A DNA stretch of 64,000 nucleotides from Mycolicibacter terrae (GCF_010727125.1 NZ_AP022564.1:3038001-3102000), one strand, 5' to 3'; shown: positions 22,048 through 34,116, counted from the stretch's first letter. Notes: generated by a model not told the origin, from the letters alone. A program made the numbers and translations.

Positions 22048-23202
22048 ATGTCCAAGACACAAGACGACACCGCAGCCCTGCACGACGCGATCTACGCCGC
22101 GCTGGGCACCGTGTTGGACCCCGACATTCAGCGTCCGATCACCGAGCTCGGCATGGTCAAGAGCATCGAGATCGCCGACGACCACAGCGTGCACGTCACG
22201 ATCTACCTGACCATCTCCGGCTGTCCGATGAAGACCGAGATCACCAACATGGTGACCCGGGCGGTCAACGATGTGCCTGGCACCGGACCGGTCAAGGTGA
22301 CCCTGGACGTCTTCAGCGACGAACAGCGCGCCGAACTGCGCAAACAGCTGCGCGGCGACGCCAAGGAGCCGGTCATCCCGTTCGCCCAACCGGGCTCGCT
22401 GACCAAGGTGTACGCGATCGCCTCGGGCAAGGGCGGTGTCGGAAAGTCCAGTGTCACAGTCAATCTCGCCGTCGCACTGGCCGAACGCGGCATGTCGGTG
22501 GGGGTGCTCGACGCCGACATCTACGGCCACTCGGTGCCGCGGATGATGGGTGTCACCGCGCTGCCCACGCAGGTCGACTCGATGATCATGCCGCCGATCG
22601 GATACGGCGTGAAGGTGATCTCGATCGCGATGTTCACCAAGGGCAACACACCGGTGGTCTGGCGCGGCCCGATGCTGCACCGGGCGTTGCAGCAGTTCCT
22701 CGCCGACGTCTACTGGGGCGACCTGGATGTGCTGCTGCTCGACCTGCCGCCGGGAACGGGCGACATCGCCATTTCGGTGGCCCAGTTGGTGCCCCCGGCC
22801 GAGATTTTGGTGGTGACCACCCCGCAGCAGGCGGCCGCGGAGGTGGCCGAGCGTGCCGGCGCGATCGCCCTGCAGACCCGCCAGCAGGTTGTCGGCGTGG
22901 TGGAGAACATGGCCGGGCTGGCCATGCCCGACGGGTCCACCATGCACCTGTTCGGCGAGGGCGGCGGTGCGCGGGTCGCCGAGCGGCTGACCCGCGCGAT
23001 GGGCCGTGACGTGCCGCTGCTGGGTCAGGTGCCGATCGACAGCGAGATGGTGACCGGCGGGGACTCCGGGGCGCCGGTGGTGCTCACGCCCGACTCCGTG
23101 GCCGGCAAGGAGCTGCGCCGGGTCGCCGATCAGCTGGCCACCCGGGGACGTGGGCTGGTCGGGATGTCGCTGGGCCTGAACACCGGCAACACCCAGCGCT
23201 GA
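22048..23202 (+). CDS. mrp: Mrp/ApbC iron-sulfur cluster carrier ATPase
   Basis: 384 residues. Residues about 8-90 are a MIP18/DUF59 domain (ITELGMVKSIEI, TISGCPMKTEI). The remainder is a ParA/MinD-type ATPase with P-loop SGKGGVGKSS, VLDADIYGHSVPRMMG, and LLLDLPPGTGDI. It is thought to carry Fe-S clusters to apoproteins in the cytosol. The usual C-terminal CxxC of some Mrp proteins is not apparent. It converges on tatB with a 10-bp gap. In M. tuberculosis lpqX and three other genes lie between mrp and tatB; they are absent here. Confidence 0.96.
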   Translation: MSKTQDDTAALHDAIYAALGTVLDPDIQRPITELGMVKSIEIADDHSVHVTIYLTISGCPMKTEITNMVTRAVNDVPGTGPVKVTLDVFSDEQRAELRKQLRGDAKEPVIPFAQPGSLTKVYAIASGKGGVGKSSVTVNLAVALAERGMSVGVLDADIYGHSVPRMMGVTALPTQVDSMIMPPIGYGVKVISIAMFTKGNTPVVWRGPMLHRALQQFLADVYWGDLDVLLLDLPPGTGDIAISVAQLVPPAEILVVTTPQQAAAEVAERAGAIALQTRQQVVGVVENMAGLAMPDGSTMHLFGEGGGARVAERLTRAMGRDVPLLGQVPIDSEMVTGGDSGAPVVLTPDSVAGKELRRVADQLATRGRGLVGMSLGLNTGNTQR

Positions 23203-23212
23203 GCTAAGCGGG

Positions 23213-23605
23213 TCAGGTCGCGTCGGCGTCGAACGGAGCGGGCGCCCCGGGCATGAGCTTGGGAACCGGCTTGAGGGCCGCGGCCGGAGCGGAGCGCGGA
23301 TCCTGGGCCAGTGAACCGACCGCGGTGAACAACGAATCATCCCCGTCGAGCAGGTGCTTGGTCAGCGCGGCCCGCGGCGTCATCCCGCGGAGCTTCTGCA
23401 ATTCGCTCAGCGGCGCGCGCAAGTCGTCGAACTCCGGACCGATCTCGTCGCGCAGCTGATCGGTGGCGTTGGTGACGTATTCGCGGGCCTGCCGCAACGC
23501 GTTCGCGGTCCATCGGATCGCCCCGGGCAACCGCTCCGGGCCCAGGATCACCAACCCGACCACCACGAGGACCAGCATCTCCCCCCAGCCGACATTGGCG
23601 AACAT
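23213..23605 (-). CDS. tatB: Sec-independent protein translocase TatB
   Basis: 130 residues: a short N-terminus with the first membrane helix ([18 protein letters not shown], hinge Gly-Pro), an amphipathic helix and a disordered Pro/Ala-rich tail, as in all TatB. With TatC it receives twin-arginine precursors at the inner membrane. It starts 11 nt after htrA, in the conserved sigE-rseA-htrA-tatB order. Confidence 0.95.
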   Translation of the reverse strand: MFANVGWGEMLVLVVVGLVILGPERLPGAIRWTANALRQAREYVTNATDQLRDEIGPEFDDLRAPLSELQKLRGMTPRAALTKHLLDGDDSLFTAVGSLAQDPRSAPAAALKPVPKLMPGAPAPFDADAT

Positions 23606-23616
23606 CAGCCGAGCAG

Positions 23617-25116
<1,500 letters not shown>

Positions 25117-25188
25117 CTATTCCTCTTCCGGTCCCGCATCGGCTTCCAGGCGCCGCAACTCCGGCGCTGGCGCCGCATCGCATCCACC

Positions 25189-25599
25189 TTACCGACGTTT
25201 GCGGCGATCCTGCGGTTTGCGGTCGGCGAACCGGGCGGGCAGCTGCGTGGTGGGCTCATCGGGTGGGCAGTCGGCCGGACAGTCGGGGATCTGGGCCAGC
25301 AGGCCGAGCAGGGCGGAGGGGATCCGGATCGGATGCGAATCCCGCAGCGCCGAGCGGGCCCGGCCCTGATACTCCACTTCGGCGGCGCAGTCGGGACACA
25401 ACGACAGGTGGTGGGCGGCGCGCAGGTGGGCGTTCATCCGCAACTCGCCGTCGACGTAGGCGGCGATCGCTTCGCTGCAGAGGTGCTCGGTGGACCCGAA
25501 CTGGCGAGGGGCACCGACCGGCGCGTCACTCTGCGAGGCGAACTGCGCGGGAAGCCAGGAGAATGCGCGACGGAAGACACCTCCTCGTTCCGTCACCAC
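25189..25599 (-). CDS. rseA: Anti-sigma-E factor RseA
   Basis: 136 residues. It has a zinc-associated anti-sigma domain with the H-x3-C-x2-C motif (HLSLCPDC) near residues 65-72, preceded by the conserved FSWLPAQFASQSDAPVGAP. No membrane segment is present, as in the M. tuberculosis protein. It binds and inactivates SigE until oxidation or regulated degradation releases it. It starts with two consecutive GTG codons; the first is taken. It follows sigE by 129 bp on the same strand. Confidence 0.93.
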   Translation of the reverse strand: MVTERGGVFRRAFSWLPAQFASQSDAPVGAPRQFGSTEHLCSEAIAAYVDGELRMNAHLRAAHHLSLCPDCAAEVEYQGRARSALRDSHPIRIPSALLGLLAQIPDCPADCPPDEPTTQLPARFADRKPQDRRKRR

Positions 25600-25728
25600 C
25601 GGACCCCTTCCGTCACACGGGCACGCGCCTGGCGGCTACACCGCAAACATGCCTAATAAGAATCGTCCTTATAAGAATGTAGCGCGATGTGAGGCGCGCA
25701 CGCGGCAACCGGGGGTCGGCGAGCGGAC

Positions 25729-26520
25729 TCAGCCGGCCGCGACACCGCCGAAGGCGGCACGATCACGCTGGCCGGCGCGGTCGGCGAGGTACTCGCGCAG
25801 CGCCTGGCGACCCCGGTGGATACGGCTGCGCACGGTGCCCAGCTTCACCCCGAGGGTGGCGCCGACCTCCTCGTACGACAGGCCCTCGATGTCACACAGC
25901 ACGACGGCCGCCCGGAACTCCGGCGCCAACGAGTCCAACGCCGCCTGCAGGTCGGGATCGAGCCGTGCGTCGTGGTAGATCTGCTCGGGGTCGGGCTCGT
26001 CGGCCGGCACCCGGTCGTAGTCCTCCGGCAGGGCCTCCACCCGAACCCGGCCACGCCGGCGCACCATGTCCAGGAACAGGTTGGTGGTGATCCGGTGCAG
26101 CCAGCCCTCGAAGGTCCCGGGCTGATAGTTGTGCAGTGAACGGAACACCCGGATGAAGGTCTCCTGGGTCAGATCCTCGGCGTCCTGCTGGTTTCCGGAC
26201 AGGCGGTAGGCCAGCCGGTACACCCGGTCGGCGTGCTGGCGCACCAGCTCGTCCCACGACGGCATCGCCGCCACGTCCCCGGTGGCGTCGAACACCGCGG
26301 TGCCCTGCGGCTCGTCGGACGGCTCGACCCATTCGGTGTCGGAGTAGCGGTCCGAGTGCGTGGTCGGGTGCGACATGGCGACCGGGGGCAGCAAGGTGGT
26401 TATGGTGACGTCCTCCGTATCCGGGCAGCCGTCAGGCGACGACAGCGTGATATCGCGGTCAACGTGCGCCGGGCCCCTCGTATTCCGAGCGTCTCGAGGC
26501 CGGTTCCTACCTCGTTCCAT
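25729..26520 (-). CDS. sigE: ECF RNA polymerase sigma factor SigE
   Basis: 263 residues from ATG 26520. Region 2 ([34 protein letters not shown]) and region 4 ([30 protein letters not shown]) are intact and very close to M. tuberculosis SigE. It directs surface- and envelope-stress genes and is held by RseA. The start is uncertain: M. tuberculosis SigE is made from several start codons, and here ATG 26376 would give a 215-residue form. The open frame continues to 27018, but that part is antisense to the O-methyltransferase gene and is rejected. Confidence 0.94.
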   Translation of the reverse strand: MERGRNRPRDARNTRGPAHVDRDITLSSPDGCPDTEDVTITTLLPPVAMSHPTTHSDRYSDTEWVEPSDEPQGTAVFDATGDVAAMPSWDELVRQHADRVYRLAYRLSGNQQDAEDLTQETFIRVFRSLHNYQPGTFEGWLHRITTNLFLDMVRRRGRVRVEALPEDYDRVPADEPDPEQIYHDARLDPDLQAALDSLAPEFRAAVVLCDIEGLSYEEVGATLGVKLGTVRSRIHRGRQALREYLADRAGQRDRAAFGGVAAG

Positions 26521-26700
26521 GCCGCTACCGTTACGTATCGCGGTGTGCCAGCTCTGTGTCGGCCCTGAACGTCGACTGTGAACTTGTGTTCGAATGCGCC
26601 GCACGGTGCGGCGTTGGATCCGCATAACGGTTCGGACACGGGCTGCGTCCCGGGCGTGTCGCGCGGGCGAGCCTCCACACCGCCGTCCGCGGCTTTGTCC

Positions 26701-26706
26701 TACGCT
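26701..26706 (+). promoter_or_regulatory. -10 box (TACGCT) of the O-methyltransferase gene, leaderless
   Basis: TACGCT ends 6 nt before ATG 26713, within the leaderless spacing seen for many genes in this window. It supports the shorter start over the in-frame codon at 26578. Confidence 0.55.
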
Positions 26707-26712
26707 GCGCAC

Positions 26713-27381
26713 ATGGCCAGCACCGACGACACTTCCGGGCCGCAGCCGCCGCACAGCCGGGCGGATGCCCTCGTGGCGCACGCCGAGGGCTCGATGTCCG
26801 AAGACGCGGTTCTGACCGCCGCCCGCGACCGGGCCGGTGAGATCGGCGTCGCATCGATCAGCGCGGCGGTCGGCGCGTTGCTGAGCCTGCTGACCAAGCT
26901 CAGCGGCGGCAAGGCGGTGGTCGAGGTCGGGACCGGTGCCGGCGTCAGCGGACTCTGGCTGCTGTCGGGCATGGGCGAAGACGGTGTCCTGACCACTATC
27001 GACATCGAGCCCGAACACCAGCGCACCGCCAAGCAGGCATTCGGCGACGCCGGCATCGGCCCGTCGCGGACCCGGTTCATCAGCGGCCGAGCCCAGGAGG
27101 TGCTGACCCGTCTCGCCGACGAGTCCTACGACCTGGTTTTCGTCGACGCCGACCCGATCGACCAGCCCGAATACGTGGCGGAGGCGGTGCGCCTGCTACG
27201 GCCCGGCGGGGTGGTCGTGCTGCACCGGGCGGCCCTGGGCGGCCGAGCGGGAGACCCGACGGCCAACGACGCCGAGGTGGTCGCGGTGCGTGAGGCGGCC
27301 CGGTTGATCGCCGAGGACGAGCGCCTGACCCCGGCGCTGATCCCGCTGGGCGATGGGCTGCTGGCCGCCGTCCGCGACTGA
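26713..27381 (+). CDS. SAM-dependent O-methyltransferase, Rv1220c-like
   Basis: 222 residues of the CCoAMT/COMT-like family 3 O-methyltransferases. SAM-binding motif [17 protein letters not shown], motif [19 protein letters not shown], and the acidic metal/catalytic region [10 protein letters not shown] are present. Substrate unknown; M. tuberculosis has the same gene divergent from sigE. A family-B palindrome follows the stop. Confidence 0.92.
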   Translation: MASTDDTSGPQPPHSRADALVAHAEGSMSEDAVLTAARDRAGEIGVASISAAVGALLSLLTKLSGGKAVVEVGTGAGVSGLWLLSGMGEDGVLTTIDIEPEHQRTAKQAFGDAGIGPSRTRFISGRAQEVLTRLADESYDLVFVDADPIDQPEYVAEAVRLLRPGGVVVLHRAALGGRAGDPTANDAEVVAVREAARLIAEDERLTPALIPLGDGLLAAVRD

Positions 27382-27392
27382 CCGTCCCGATT

Positions 27393-27456
27393 CGCGAGCG
27401 TGCGCGGTGGTACGCGACACGCCGCGATCTGACGCACAAACACGCCCTCTCGCGGT
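27393..27456. repeat. Intergenic imperfect palindrome, family B copy 2
   Basis: GCGAGCGTGCG at the left, GTACGCGACACGCCG in the middle and CTCTCGCGG at the right align with the copy at 1465-1528, although the arms here are more degraded. It lies between the O-methyltransferase gene and the TetR promoter. Confidence 0.5.
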
Positions 27457-27487
27457 AGGGGGCGCTCGCGGTGGTGGGGCGAAACGC

Positions 27488-27536
27488 TTGACGACGACTG
27501 AACGCGTGTTTAGCATCTTGAACATGCGTTCAGTCG
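27488..27536 (+). promoter_or_regulatory. Promoter and TetR operator overlapping the regulator's own start codon
   Basis: -35 TTGACG (27488-27493), 17-nt spacer, -10 TAGCAT (27511-27516), then 7 nt to ATG 27524: a consensus-like, leaderless promoter. An inverted repeat with perfect 11-bp arms (CGACTGAACGC at 27495-27505 and its complement at 27526-27536) extends inward with TGTT/AACA, covering the spacer, -10 and start codon. Autorepression by the TetR product is the natural reading; the M. tuberculosis orthologue Rv1219c is known to bind its own operon promoter. Confidence 0.8.
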
Positions 27537-28162
27537 ACCTGACGGCCAGCGCGAAGATCCGTGACGCGGCGATCGAGCAATTCGGCCGGCACGGCTTCGG
27601 TGTGAGCATCCGGGCGATCGCCGAAGCCGCCGGAGTCAGCGCCGCGCTGGTCATCCACCACTTCGGCTCCAAAGAAGGACTGCGCCGGGCCTGCGACGAG
27701 TTCGTCGCCGAGGAGATCCGCAGCAGCAAGTCCGAGGCGATGCGCTCGGCGGATCCGGCCACCTGGTTCGCCGCGATGGCCGAGATCGAGTCCTACGCAT
27801 CGCTGATGGCCTACCTGGTCCGCACCATGCAGTCCGGCGGCGAACTGGCCAACACGCTGTGGCGCCGGATGGTCGACAACGCCGAGGGCTACCTCGACGA
27901 GGGCGTACGTGCCGGCACCCTCAAACCCAGCCGCGACCCCAGGGCCAGGGCGAAATACATGGCCATCACCGGTGGCGGCGGATTCCTGCTGTACCTGCAG
28001 ATGCACGACAACCCGATGGACCTGCGCGCCGTGTTGCGCGACTACGCCCGCGACATGGTCCTGCCCGCACTCGAGCTGTACACCGAGGGACTGCTGACCG
28101 ACCGCACCATGTACGACGCCTTCCGAGAAGAAGCCGAACACGGGGGAACGAATGCGACCTGA
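27524..28162 (+). CDS. TetR-family transcriptional regulator, Rv1219c-like
   Basis: 212 residues, identical in length to Rv1219c. The N-terminal helix-turn-helix ([25 protein letters not shown]) is followed by an all-helical ligand-binding domain with [13 protein letters not shown]. It represses the multidrug-type ABC transporter genes downstream. ATG 27524 is fixed by the leaderless promoter; the frame open to 27353 overlaps the preceding gene and is rejected. The ABC ATPase gene starts 11 bp before its stop. Confidence 0.95.
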   Translation: MRSVDLTASAKIRDAAIEQFGRHGFGVSIRAIAEAAGVSAALVIHHFGSKEGLRRACDEFVAEEIRSSKSEAMRSADPATWFAAMAEIESYASLMAYLVRTMQSGGELANTLWRRMVDNAEGYLDEGVRAGTLKPSRDPRARAKYMAITGGGGFLLYLQMHDNPMDLRAVLRDYARDMVLPALELYTEGLLTDRTMYDAFREEAEHGGTNAT

Positions 28163-29057
28163 CAACCACTGGCCGGCCATCGAAATCCGCGGACTGGAAA
28201 AGCATTTCGGTCAGGTCAAGGCGCTAGACGGGTTGGACCTGACGGTGCACGGCGGCGAGGTCCACGGCTTCCTCGGCCCGAACGGCGCCGGCAAGTCGAC
28301 CACCATCCGCATCCTGCTCGGCCTGATCAGGGCCGACGGCGGAACGGTCCGCCTGCTCGGCGGCGACCCGTGGACCGACGCGGTCGATCTTCACCGTGAG
28401 ATCGCCTATGTGCCAGGCGATGTCACGCTGTGGCCATCGCTGTCCGGTGGCGAGATCATCGACCTGCTCGCCCGGATGCGTGGCGGAATCGACGAACGGC
28501 GGCGCGACGAGTTGATCGAACGCTTCGACCTGGACCCGAGCAAGAAGGCCCGCACGTATTCGAAGGGCAACCGCCAGAAGGTCTCCCTGATCTCAGCGTT
28601 CTCCTCGCACGCCCGGCTGCTGCTGCTCGACGAGCCCAGCAGCGGCCTGGACCCGTTGATGGAGAACGTATTCCAGCAATGCGTCGCCGAGGCAAGCCGG
28701 CGCGGGGCCACCGTCCTGCTGTCCAGCCATATCCTGGCCGAGACCGAGGCACTGTGCCAGCGGGTGACGATCATCCGGGGCGGCCGCGTCGTCGAGAGCG
28801 GCTCACTGGATTCACTGCGCCACCTGCACCGCACCTCGATCCAAGCCGACCTGATGCGCGATCCCGGCGATCTCACCCGCATACCGGGGGTGGCCGACGT
28901 GCACTACAACGGCACCGTCCTGCACGCGCAGGTCGACAGCGCCAGCCTCGGTGAGCTCATCGCCGTGCTCGGTGCGGCCGGAGTGCGCAGTCTCACCAGC
29001 CGCCCACCGACGCTCGAAGAGCTGTTCCTGCGGCACTATGACACGGTGCGGACATGA
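28152..29057 (+). CDS. ABC exporter ATP-binding protein, Rv1218c-like
   Basis: 301 residues. Walker [11 protein letters not shown], a degenerate signature YSKGNRQKV, Walker [14 protein letters not shown] and the switch His in SSHILAET are present. It is an ABCB/DrrA-like exporter ATPase; M. tuberculosis Rv1218c has been linked to drug efflux. Overlaps the TetR gene by 11 bp at its start and the permease gene by 4 bp (ATGA) at its end, so the three are one operon. Confidence 0.95.
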   Translation: MRPDNHWPAIEIRGLEKHFGQVKALDGLDLTVHGGEVHGFLGPNGAGKSTTIRILLGLIRADGGTVRLLGGDPWTDAVDLHREIAYVPGDVTLWPSLSGGEIIDLLARMRGGIDERRRDELIERFDLDPSKKARTYSKGNRQKVSLISAFSSHARLLLLDEPSSGLDPLMENVFQQCVAEASRRGATVLLSSHILAETEALCQRVTIIRGGRVVESGSLDSLRHLHRTSIQADLMRDPGDLTRIPGVADVHYNGTVLHAQVDSASLGELIAVLGAAGVRSLTSRPPTLEELFLRHYDTVRT

Positions 29058-30694
29058 CCAACACCGTTGTCCATCAAGCGAATCCGGCCTCCCGGCCGTT
29101 TGGGCGCAGCTCGGAGCTGTCGGGCACCCTGGGCATGCTTCGGCTCTATCTGCGCCGCGACCGGGTCGTTTTGCCGCTCTGGGTGTTGCTGCTGTCGCTG
29201 CCGCTGGCCGGCGTCTACATCGCCAGCATCGAGGCCATCTACCCCACCCCCGCCGACCGCGCCGGTTTGGCCGCGACCATCATGGCCAGTCCGGCGCAGC
29301 GAGCGGTGTACGGCCAGGTCTACAACGACACCCTCGGCGCGGTGGGGGTCTGGAAGGCCGGGATCTTCCATCTGCTCATCGCGGTGGCGGTGATCCTGAC
29401 CGTCATCCGGCACACCCGCGCCGACGAGGAGACCGGGCGCACCGAGCTGCTCGACTCGACCGCGGTGGGCCGCCACGCCGGACTGACCGGTGCGCTGCTG
29501 CTGGCCTTCGGGGCATCGGCGGCCACCGGTGCCATCGGTGCGGCAGGCCTGCTCACCACCGACGTTCCGGCGGCCGGGTCGTGGGCGTTCGGGGCCGCGC
29601 TGGCCTGCTCCGGGCTGGTGTTCACCGCGGTGGCCGCGGTGGCGGCGCAGCTGTCGCCCGGCGCCCGGTTCGCCCGGGGCGCCGCGTTCGGCGTGCTTGC
29701 CGCCGCCTTCACGCTGCGGGCGGTCGGGGACGCCGGGTCCGGCTCGCTGTCCTGGCTCTCACCGCTCGGCTGGTCGCTACAGGTACGTCCTTACGCCGGT
29801 GACCGCTGGTGGGTGCTGCTGCTACACCTGACCGCCACGGCGGCGCTCACCTGGCTGGCCTACCGGCTGGCCGCCCGCCGGGATGTCGGCGCGGGGCTGC
29901 TGCCCGACCGCCCGGGGCCGCGCCGTGCGGCGCCGACGCTGGCCGGGGCGTTCGGATTGGCCTGGCGGCTCGATCGCGGTTCGCTGCTGCTGTGGACGAC
30001 CGCCCTGGTGCTCTACGGGGTGCTGGTCGGCAGCGTGGTACACGGCATCGGCGCCGAGGTCGGCAGCGACAGCGCGCGTGACATCGTCGTCCGGCTGGGC
30101 GGAACGGAGGCTCTGGAGCAGGCGTTCGTCGCGGTGGCGTTCAGCATGCTGGGGATGGTGGCGGCCGCTTTCGCGGTGTCGCTGGTGCTGCGGCTGCAGC
30201 AGGAGGAGGCTGCCGGGCGCGCCGAGACCCTGCTCGCGGGTGCGCTGGGCCGAGACCGTTGGCTGGCAAGCCATCTGGTGATCGCGCTGGCCGGATCGGC
30301 GATCGCGATCCTGGCCGCCGGCGTGGTGGCTGGCACGGTCTACGGCGTTGCGGTCGGCGACGTCGGCGGACCGTGGGCCACCGTGGTCGGCAGTGCCGCC
30401 GTGCAGTTGCCGGCGATCTGGTTGCCTGCGGCCGTGGCGGTGGCGCTGTTCGGTCTCGCCCCCCGATTCGCGCCCGCCGCGTGGGCGGTGCTGATCGGGT
30501 TCGTCGCGCTGTATCTGCTCGGCACGATCTCCGGGCTGCCGCAGTGGGTCCTCGACCTCGAGCCGTTCACCCACATCCCGCTGGTCGGTGCCGGCGGCTT
30601 CAGCGTCGTGCCGCTGGTGGTGCTGGTGGCGATCGATGCCGCGCTGATCGGCCTGGGCGGCCTGGCATTCCGTCGCAGAGACCTGCAGATATGA
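29054..30694 (+). CDS. ABC exporter permease, Rv1217c-like
   Basis: 546 residues with about twelve membrane helices in two halves of six, each preceded by a short cytoplasmic segment ([22 protein letters not shown] and [19 protein letters not shown]). This fused arrangement is typical of the actinobacterial tetronasin/multidrug-type exporters. It works with the ATPase encoded just upstream. Substrate unknown; hydrophobic drugs or lipids are plausible. Confidence 0.93.
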   Translation: MTNTVVHQANPASRPFGRSSELSGTLGMLRLYLRRDRVVLPLWVLLLSLPLAGVYIASIEAIYPTPADRAGLAATIMASPAQRAVYGQVYNDTLGAVGVWKAGIFHLLIAVAVILTVIRHTRADEETGRTELLDSTAVGRHAGLTGALLLAFGASAATGAIGAAGLLTTDVPAAGSWAFGAALACSGLVFTAVAAVAAQLSPGARFARGAAFGVLAAAFTLRAVGDAGSGSLSWLSPLGWSLQVRPYAGDRWWVLLLHLTATAALTWLAYRLAARRDVGAGLLPDRPGPRRAAPTLAGAFGLAWRLDRGSLLLWTTALVLYGVLVGSVVHGIGAEVGSDSARDIVVRLGGTEALEQAFVAVAFSMLGMVAAAFAVSLVLRLQQEEAAGRAETLLAGALGRDRWLASHLVIALAGSAIAILAAGVVAGTVYGVAVGDVGGPWATVVGSAAVQLPAIWLPAAVAVALFGLAPRFAPAAWAVLIGFVALYLLGTISGLPQWVLDLEPFTHIPLVGAGGFSVVPLVVLVAIDAALIGLGGLAFRRRDLQI

Positions 30695-30704
30695 GGAGGC
30701 GAAG

Positions 30705-31379
30705 GTGAAAACTGTTGGCAAAGGAGCCATTTCAGCCTTTTTGGGATTGATCGCATTCGGTGCCCTGCTGTTCGTACCCGCCGGGACCCTGAACTACTGG
30801 CAGGCCTGGGTATTCCTCGTGGTGTTCGCGGTGTCCACCTGGATTCCCAGCGTCTACCTGATGCGCACCAATCCGGCCGCGCTGGATCGGCGGCTGCGCG
30901 CCGGGCCGATGGCCGAGGCCCGGACGTTGCAACGGATCGTCATCACCGCCCTATTCATCTGCTTCCCGGCGATGTTCGTGCTCAGCGCGATGGATCACCG
31001 CTTCGGATGGTCTCCGGTGCCGACGGCGGTGTGTCTGCTCGGCGACCTCCTGGTGGCGATCGGGCTGGGCATCGCCATGTTGGTGATCATCCAGAACGGC
31101 TACGCGGCCGCCAACGTCACCGTGGAATCCGGCCAGACGCTGGTCTCGACGGGTTTGTACGGGCTGGTGCGACACCCGATGTACACCGGCAACGTCATCA
31201 TGATGGTCGGGACCCCGCTGGCTCTCGGTTCCTACTGGGGGCTGATCTTCCTGCTGCCGGGAGTGGCCGCGCTGGTGCTGCGCATCCGCGACGAGGAGCG
31301 GTTGCTCACCGAAGAGCTCAGCGGCTACCGCGAGTACACCCAGCGGATTCGCTACCGTTTGGTGCCCCATCTCTGGTAA
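30705..31379 (+). CDS. Isoprenylcysteine carboxyl methyltransferase family membrane protein, Rv1216c-like
   Basis: 224 residues with about five membrane helices and the ICMT/PEMT C-terminal SAM-binding signature GLYGLVRHPMYTGN, then EERLLTEELSGYREYTQRIRYRL. It is an integral-membrane methyltransferase-like protein of unknown substrate. GTG start with AGGAGGCGAAG directly upstream, 10 bp after the permease stop, so it is the last gene of the TetR-ABC operon, as in M. tuberculosis. Confidence 0.9.
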   Translation: MKTVGKGAISAFLGLIAFGALLFVPAGTLNYWQAWVFLVVFAVSTWIPSVYLMRTNPAALDRRLRAGPMAEARTLQRIVITALFICFPAMFVLSAMDHRFGWSPVPTAVCLLGDLLVAIGLGIAMLVIIQNGYAAANVTVESGQTLVSTGLYGLVRHPMYTGNVIMMVGTPLALGSYWGLIFLLPGVAALVLRIRDEERLLTEELSGYREYTQRIRYRLVPHLW

Positions 31380-31483
31380 TCGGTGGACAGAATTCCACTT
31401 TCGGCACGATTGGCTTACAGTTCCCTGAGCACAGGCTGTCAAATTATGGCCGGTCGATGTGACTTAGGGAGGCTGGTCGAGCC

Positions 31484-32767
31484 ATGCGCGCACCCCGGCG
31501 AGGCCACGGTATCCCGACGCTGTCCCCGGCCGTGCTGGGCACCGCCGCCCTGCTCGCCGTCGCGCCGGGGATGAGTGCCCCCGCCGCGCAGGCGGACTGG
31601 GACTGGGGGTTCGACCTGGCCGAGCCGATGGCAGCCGTCAGCACGCCGGCGGGAATCGAGTTGGGCGGTTTGATGGAGCTGGCGCAGGCCTGGGTGGCGC
31701 AGCTCGATCCGGGCACGAGCGGCCTGCTCTCCGCCGGCATCGACGCGGTCTTGGCATTGCCGGGGCCCAACCAATCCCTCGACGCCGCCGCGTGGCTGGA
31801 CCAGCTGATCTACGGCCCGCTGCACGAGTGGATCACCAGTCCGTTCGGGGAGCTGAGCACCGGTTTGATCAATGCACCGTTCGTCGCGCTGTTCGGCCGG
31901 GACCTGATCGGCGACGGCATCGACGGCTTCGACGGCGTCAACACCAGCCTGTTCGGGCAGTGGGGGTGGTTCGGCGACGCCGGCGACGGCGGGTTCCTGT
32001 TCGGCAACGGCGGAGCCGGCCTCGCCGGTGTCGACGGGGCGGGCGGTGTCGGCGGCGACGCAGGGTTCCTCGGCCACGGCGGGGCGGGTGGCCTGGGCGC
32101 GGCCGGCGCGGCCGGCGGCGACGGCGGTGCCGGCGGCTGGTTCATGGGCACCGGCGGAACCGGCGGGACCGGCGGCGTGGGCGCTATCGGGCTCGACGGC
32201 GGCGACGGCGGCACCGGTGGTGCCGGCGGCTGGTTCATGGGCGCCGGCGGTGCGGGCGGTGCCGGCGGCGACGGCGGGGCCGGTGCTGCGGACGCCCCGG
32301 CGGGCGATGGAGGCTCCGGGGGCGGCGGCGGTGCGGGCGGGCTGTTGTTCGGCCGCGGCGGCGACGGCGGTATCGGCGGCGAGGGCGGTACCGGCGGACT
32401 CGGCGGCTCGGGTGGCTGGCTGGGCGCCGCGGGCATCAGCGCGTCGCCCTACGTCGAGCACACCCAGTGGGTGACCTACGAAGACGGGACCAGCCTGCGG
32501 GTCTATCCGACCGACACCGGCCGGACCGAGGCCGGCGAGCCCGGCACCCTGCGCCAGGGCGAGCAAGCCTGGTCGGAAGTGGTGAAGCGTAACCCCGACG
32601 CCAACACATCGGGCATGCGCGAACAGTTCCTGTGCCACTGGCAGTTCGCCGAGTTCATCCAGCCCGGCAAGACCAGTTGGAATCTGGAGCCGTGGCGCCC
32701 GGTGGTCAGCACCCTGAGCCTGTTGGCCAACGGCTGCAATCCCGGCGGCGCCGAGGAACCGTTCTAG
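31484..32767 (+). CDS. Secreted PGRS-type glycine-rich protein with C-terminal DUF2599
   Basis: 427 residues. Residues 1-37 are a Sec signal peptide (RRGHG, a hydrophobic core, cleavage after APAAQA). Residues 38-165 form a unique domain ending in [17 protein letters not shown], which matches the linker found before the PGRS part of PE_PGRS proteins. Residues 165-315 are GGA/GGX repeats with blocks such as GGWFMGTGG and GGLLFGRGG. Residues 325-422 are a DUF2599 domain ([27 protein letters not shown]) with its two Cys. There is no PE domain. An AGGGAGG site precedes the ATG. Function unknown; a cell-surface or secreted protein is likely. Confidence 0.88.
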   Translation: MRAPRRGHGIPTLSPAVLGTAALLAVAPGMSAPAAQADWDWGFDLAEPMAAVSTPAGIELGGLMELAQAWVAQLDPGTSGLLSAGIDAVLALPGPNQSLDAAAWLDQLIYGPLHEWITSPFGELSTGLINAPFVALFGRDLIGDGIDGFDGVNTSLFGQWGWFGDAGDGGFLFGNGGAGLAGVDGAGGVGGDAGFLGHGGAGGLGAAGAAGGDGGAGGWFMGTGGTGGTGGVGAIGLDGGDGGTGGAGGWFMGAGGAGGAGGDGGAGAADAPAGDGGSGGGGGAGGLLFGRGGDGGIGGEGGTGGLGGSGGWLGAAGISASPYVEHTQWVTYEDGTSLRVYPTDTGRTEAGEPGTLRQGEQAWSEVVKRNPDANTSGMREQFLCHWQFAEFIQPGKTSWNLEPWRPVVSTLSLLANGCNPGGAEEPF

Positions 32768-32785
32768 CCCCGGGGCAGCGACCCG

Positions 32786-34000
32786 CTAGATCCACACGCC
32801 CTTGCCGACCGCGACCACTCCGCCGGCACTGATCGAGAACCGCTCGCGGTCCTTCTCCAGATCGACGCCGATCATCTCGCCGGGGCCGACCACGACGTTC
32901 TTGTCCAGGATCGCGTGCCGCACCACCGCCCCGCGCCCGACCCGGGTGCCGGGCATGATGACGCTGTCCTCCACGATCGCGCCGTCGTCGATCACGACGT
33001 TCGACGACAACACCGAGTTGCGCACCGAGCCGGCCGAGATGACACTGCCCGCGCCCACCACCGACTCCTGCGCCGATCCGCCGTTGACGAACTTCGCCGG
33101 CGCCAGGTTCTCCGTCGCGCCGTGGATCGGCCAGCGCTTGTTGTACAGATTGAAGATCGGGTGCGCCGACACCAGGTCCATGTGGGCGTCATAGAACGCG
33201 TCGAGGGTTCCCACGTCGCGCCAGTAACCGCGGTCACGCTCGGTGGCTCCCGGCACCTCGTTGTCGGAGAAGTCGTAGACGGCGGCCATCCCGTCGGTGA
33301 CCAGGCGGGGAATGATGTCGCCCCCCATGTCGTGGTCGGAGTGGTCGTCGTCGGCGTCGGCGCGGATCGCGTCGATCAGCACCTTGGTGGTGAAGATGTA
33401 GTTGCCCATCGACACGAACGCGCTGTCCGGATCGTCGGGCGTACCGGGCGGATTCGCCGGCTTCTCCAGAAATTGGCGGATCCGTCCGGAGTCGTCGGCG
33501 TCGATGCAGCCGAACGACGACGCCTCGGCGCGCGGCACCCGGATGCCGGCGACCGTCGCGCCGGCCCCGCTGTCGATGTGGAAGCGCACCATCTGTTCGG
33601 GGTCCATCCGGTACACGTGGTCGGCCCCGAAAACCACGATGTAGTCCGGGTCTTCGTCGAAGATCAGGTTCAGCGACTGATAGATGGCGTCGGCGGACCC
33701 GGTGTACCAGCGCGGCCCGAGCCGCTGCTGCGCCGGCACCGGGGTGATGTACTCCCCGGCCAGGCCGCTCAGTCGCCAGTTCTGCGAGATGTGCCGGTCC
33801 AGCGAATGCGACTTGTACTGCGTCAGAACACAGATCCGCAGGTAGCGCGCGTTGACCAGATTCGACAACACGAAATCGATCAACCGGTAGGCGCCCCCGA
33901 AGGGAACCGCCGGCTTGGCCCGGTCCGCGGTCAGCGGGTGCAGCCGCTTGCCCTCCCCACCGGCCAGGACGATGCCCAGCACGTGCGGCAATTCCCTCAT
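32786..34000 (-). CDS. glgC: Glucose-1-phosphate adenylyltransferase GlgC
   Basis: 404 residues, the exact length of the M. tuberculosis enzyme. It makes ADP-glucose for maltose-1-phosphate and glycogen synthesis. The nucleotidyltransferase signature [20 protein letters not shown], the substrate loop [16 protein letters not shown] and [12 protein letters not shown] are present, followed by a C-terminal left-handed beta-helix. ATG 34000 is chosen; the open frame continues to 34798 but there it is antisense to glgM. TAGGTT at 34008-34013 (minus) lies 7 nt upstream, suggesting a leaderless transcript. Confidence 0.97.
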   Translation of the reverse strand: MRELPHVLGIVLAGGEGKRLHPLTADRAKPAVPFGGAYRLIDFVLSNLVNARYLRICVLTQYKSHSLDRHISQNWRLSGLAGEYITPVPAQQRLGPRWYTGSADAIYQSLNLIFDEDPDYIVVFGADHVYRMDPEQMVRFHIDSGAGATVAGIRVPRAEASSFGCIDADDSGRIRQFLEKPANPPGTPDDPDSAFVSMGNYIFTTKVLIDAIRADADDDHSDHDMGGDIIPRLVTDGMAAVYDFSDNEVPGATERDRGYWRDVGTLDAFYDAHMDLVSAHPIFNLYNKRWPIHGATENLAPAKFVNGGSAQESVVGAGSVISAGSVRNSVLSSNVVIDDGAIVEDSVIMPGTRVGRGAVVRHAILDKNVVVGPGEMIGVDLEKDRERFSISAGGVVAVGKGVWI

Positions 34001-34007
34001 AGCCCCA

Positions 34008-34116
34008 AACCTATCGGCCGCTTCGGCACCCTGCCAGCCGGAACGCATGATTGAAAAGTTCTCCACAGCTTGCCGGGTCATCCGCCGCGCACCCGGCGGC
34101 CCGCGACCGCTACCGT
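34008..34116. promoter_or_regulatory. Divergent leaderless promoters of glgC and glgM
   Basis: On the minus strand TAGGTT (34013-34008) ends 7 nt from the glgC ATG. On the plus strand TACCGT (34111-34116) ends 7 nt from the glgM ATG. Both boxes fit TANNNT. No obvious operator dyad is seen between them. Confidence 0.6.

Noticed and set aside
31980..32440. Short tandem repeats resembling a CRISPR or minisatellite
   Set aside because: They are GGN-GGN codon repeats of the PGRS region, with no constant repeat-spacer units.
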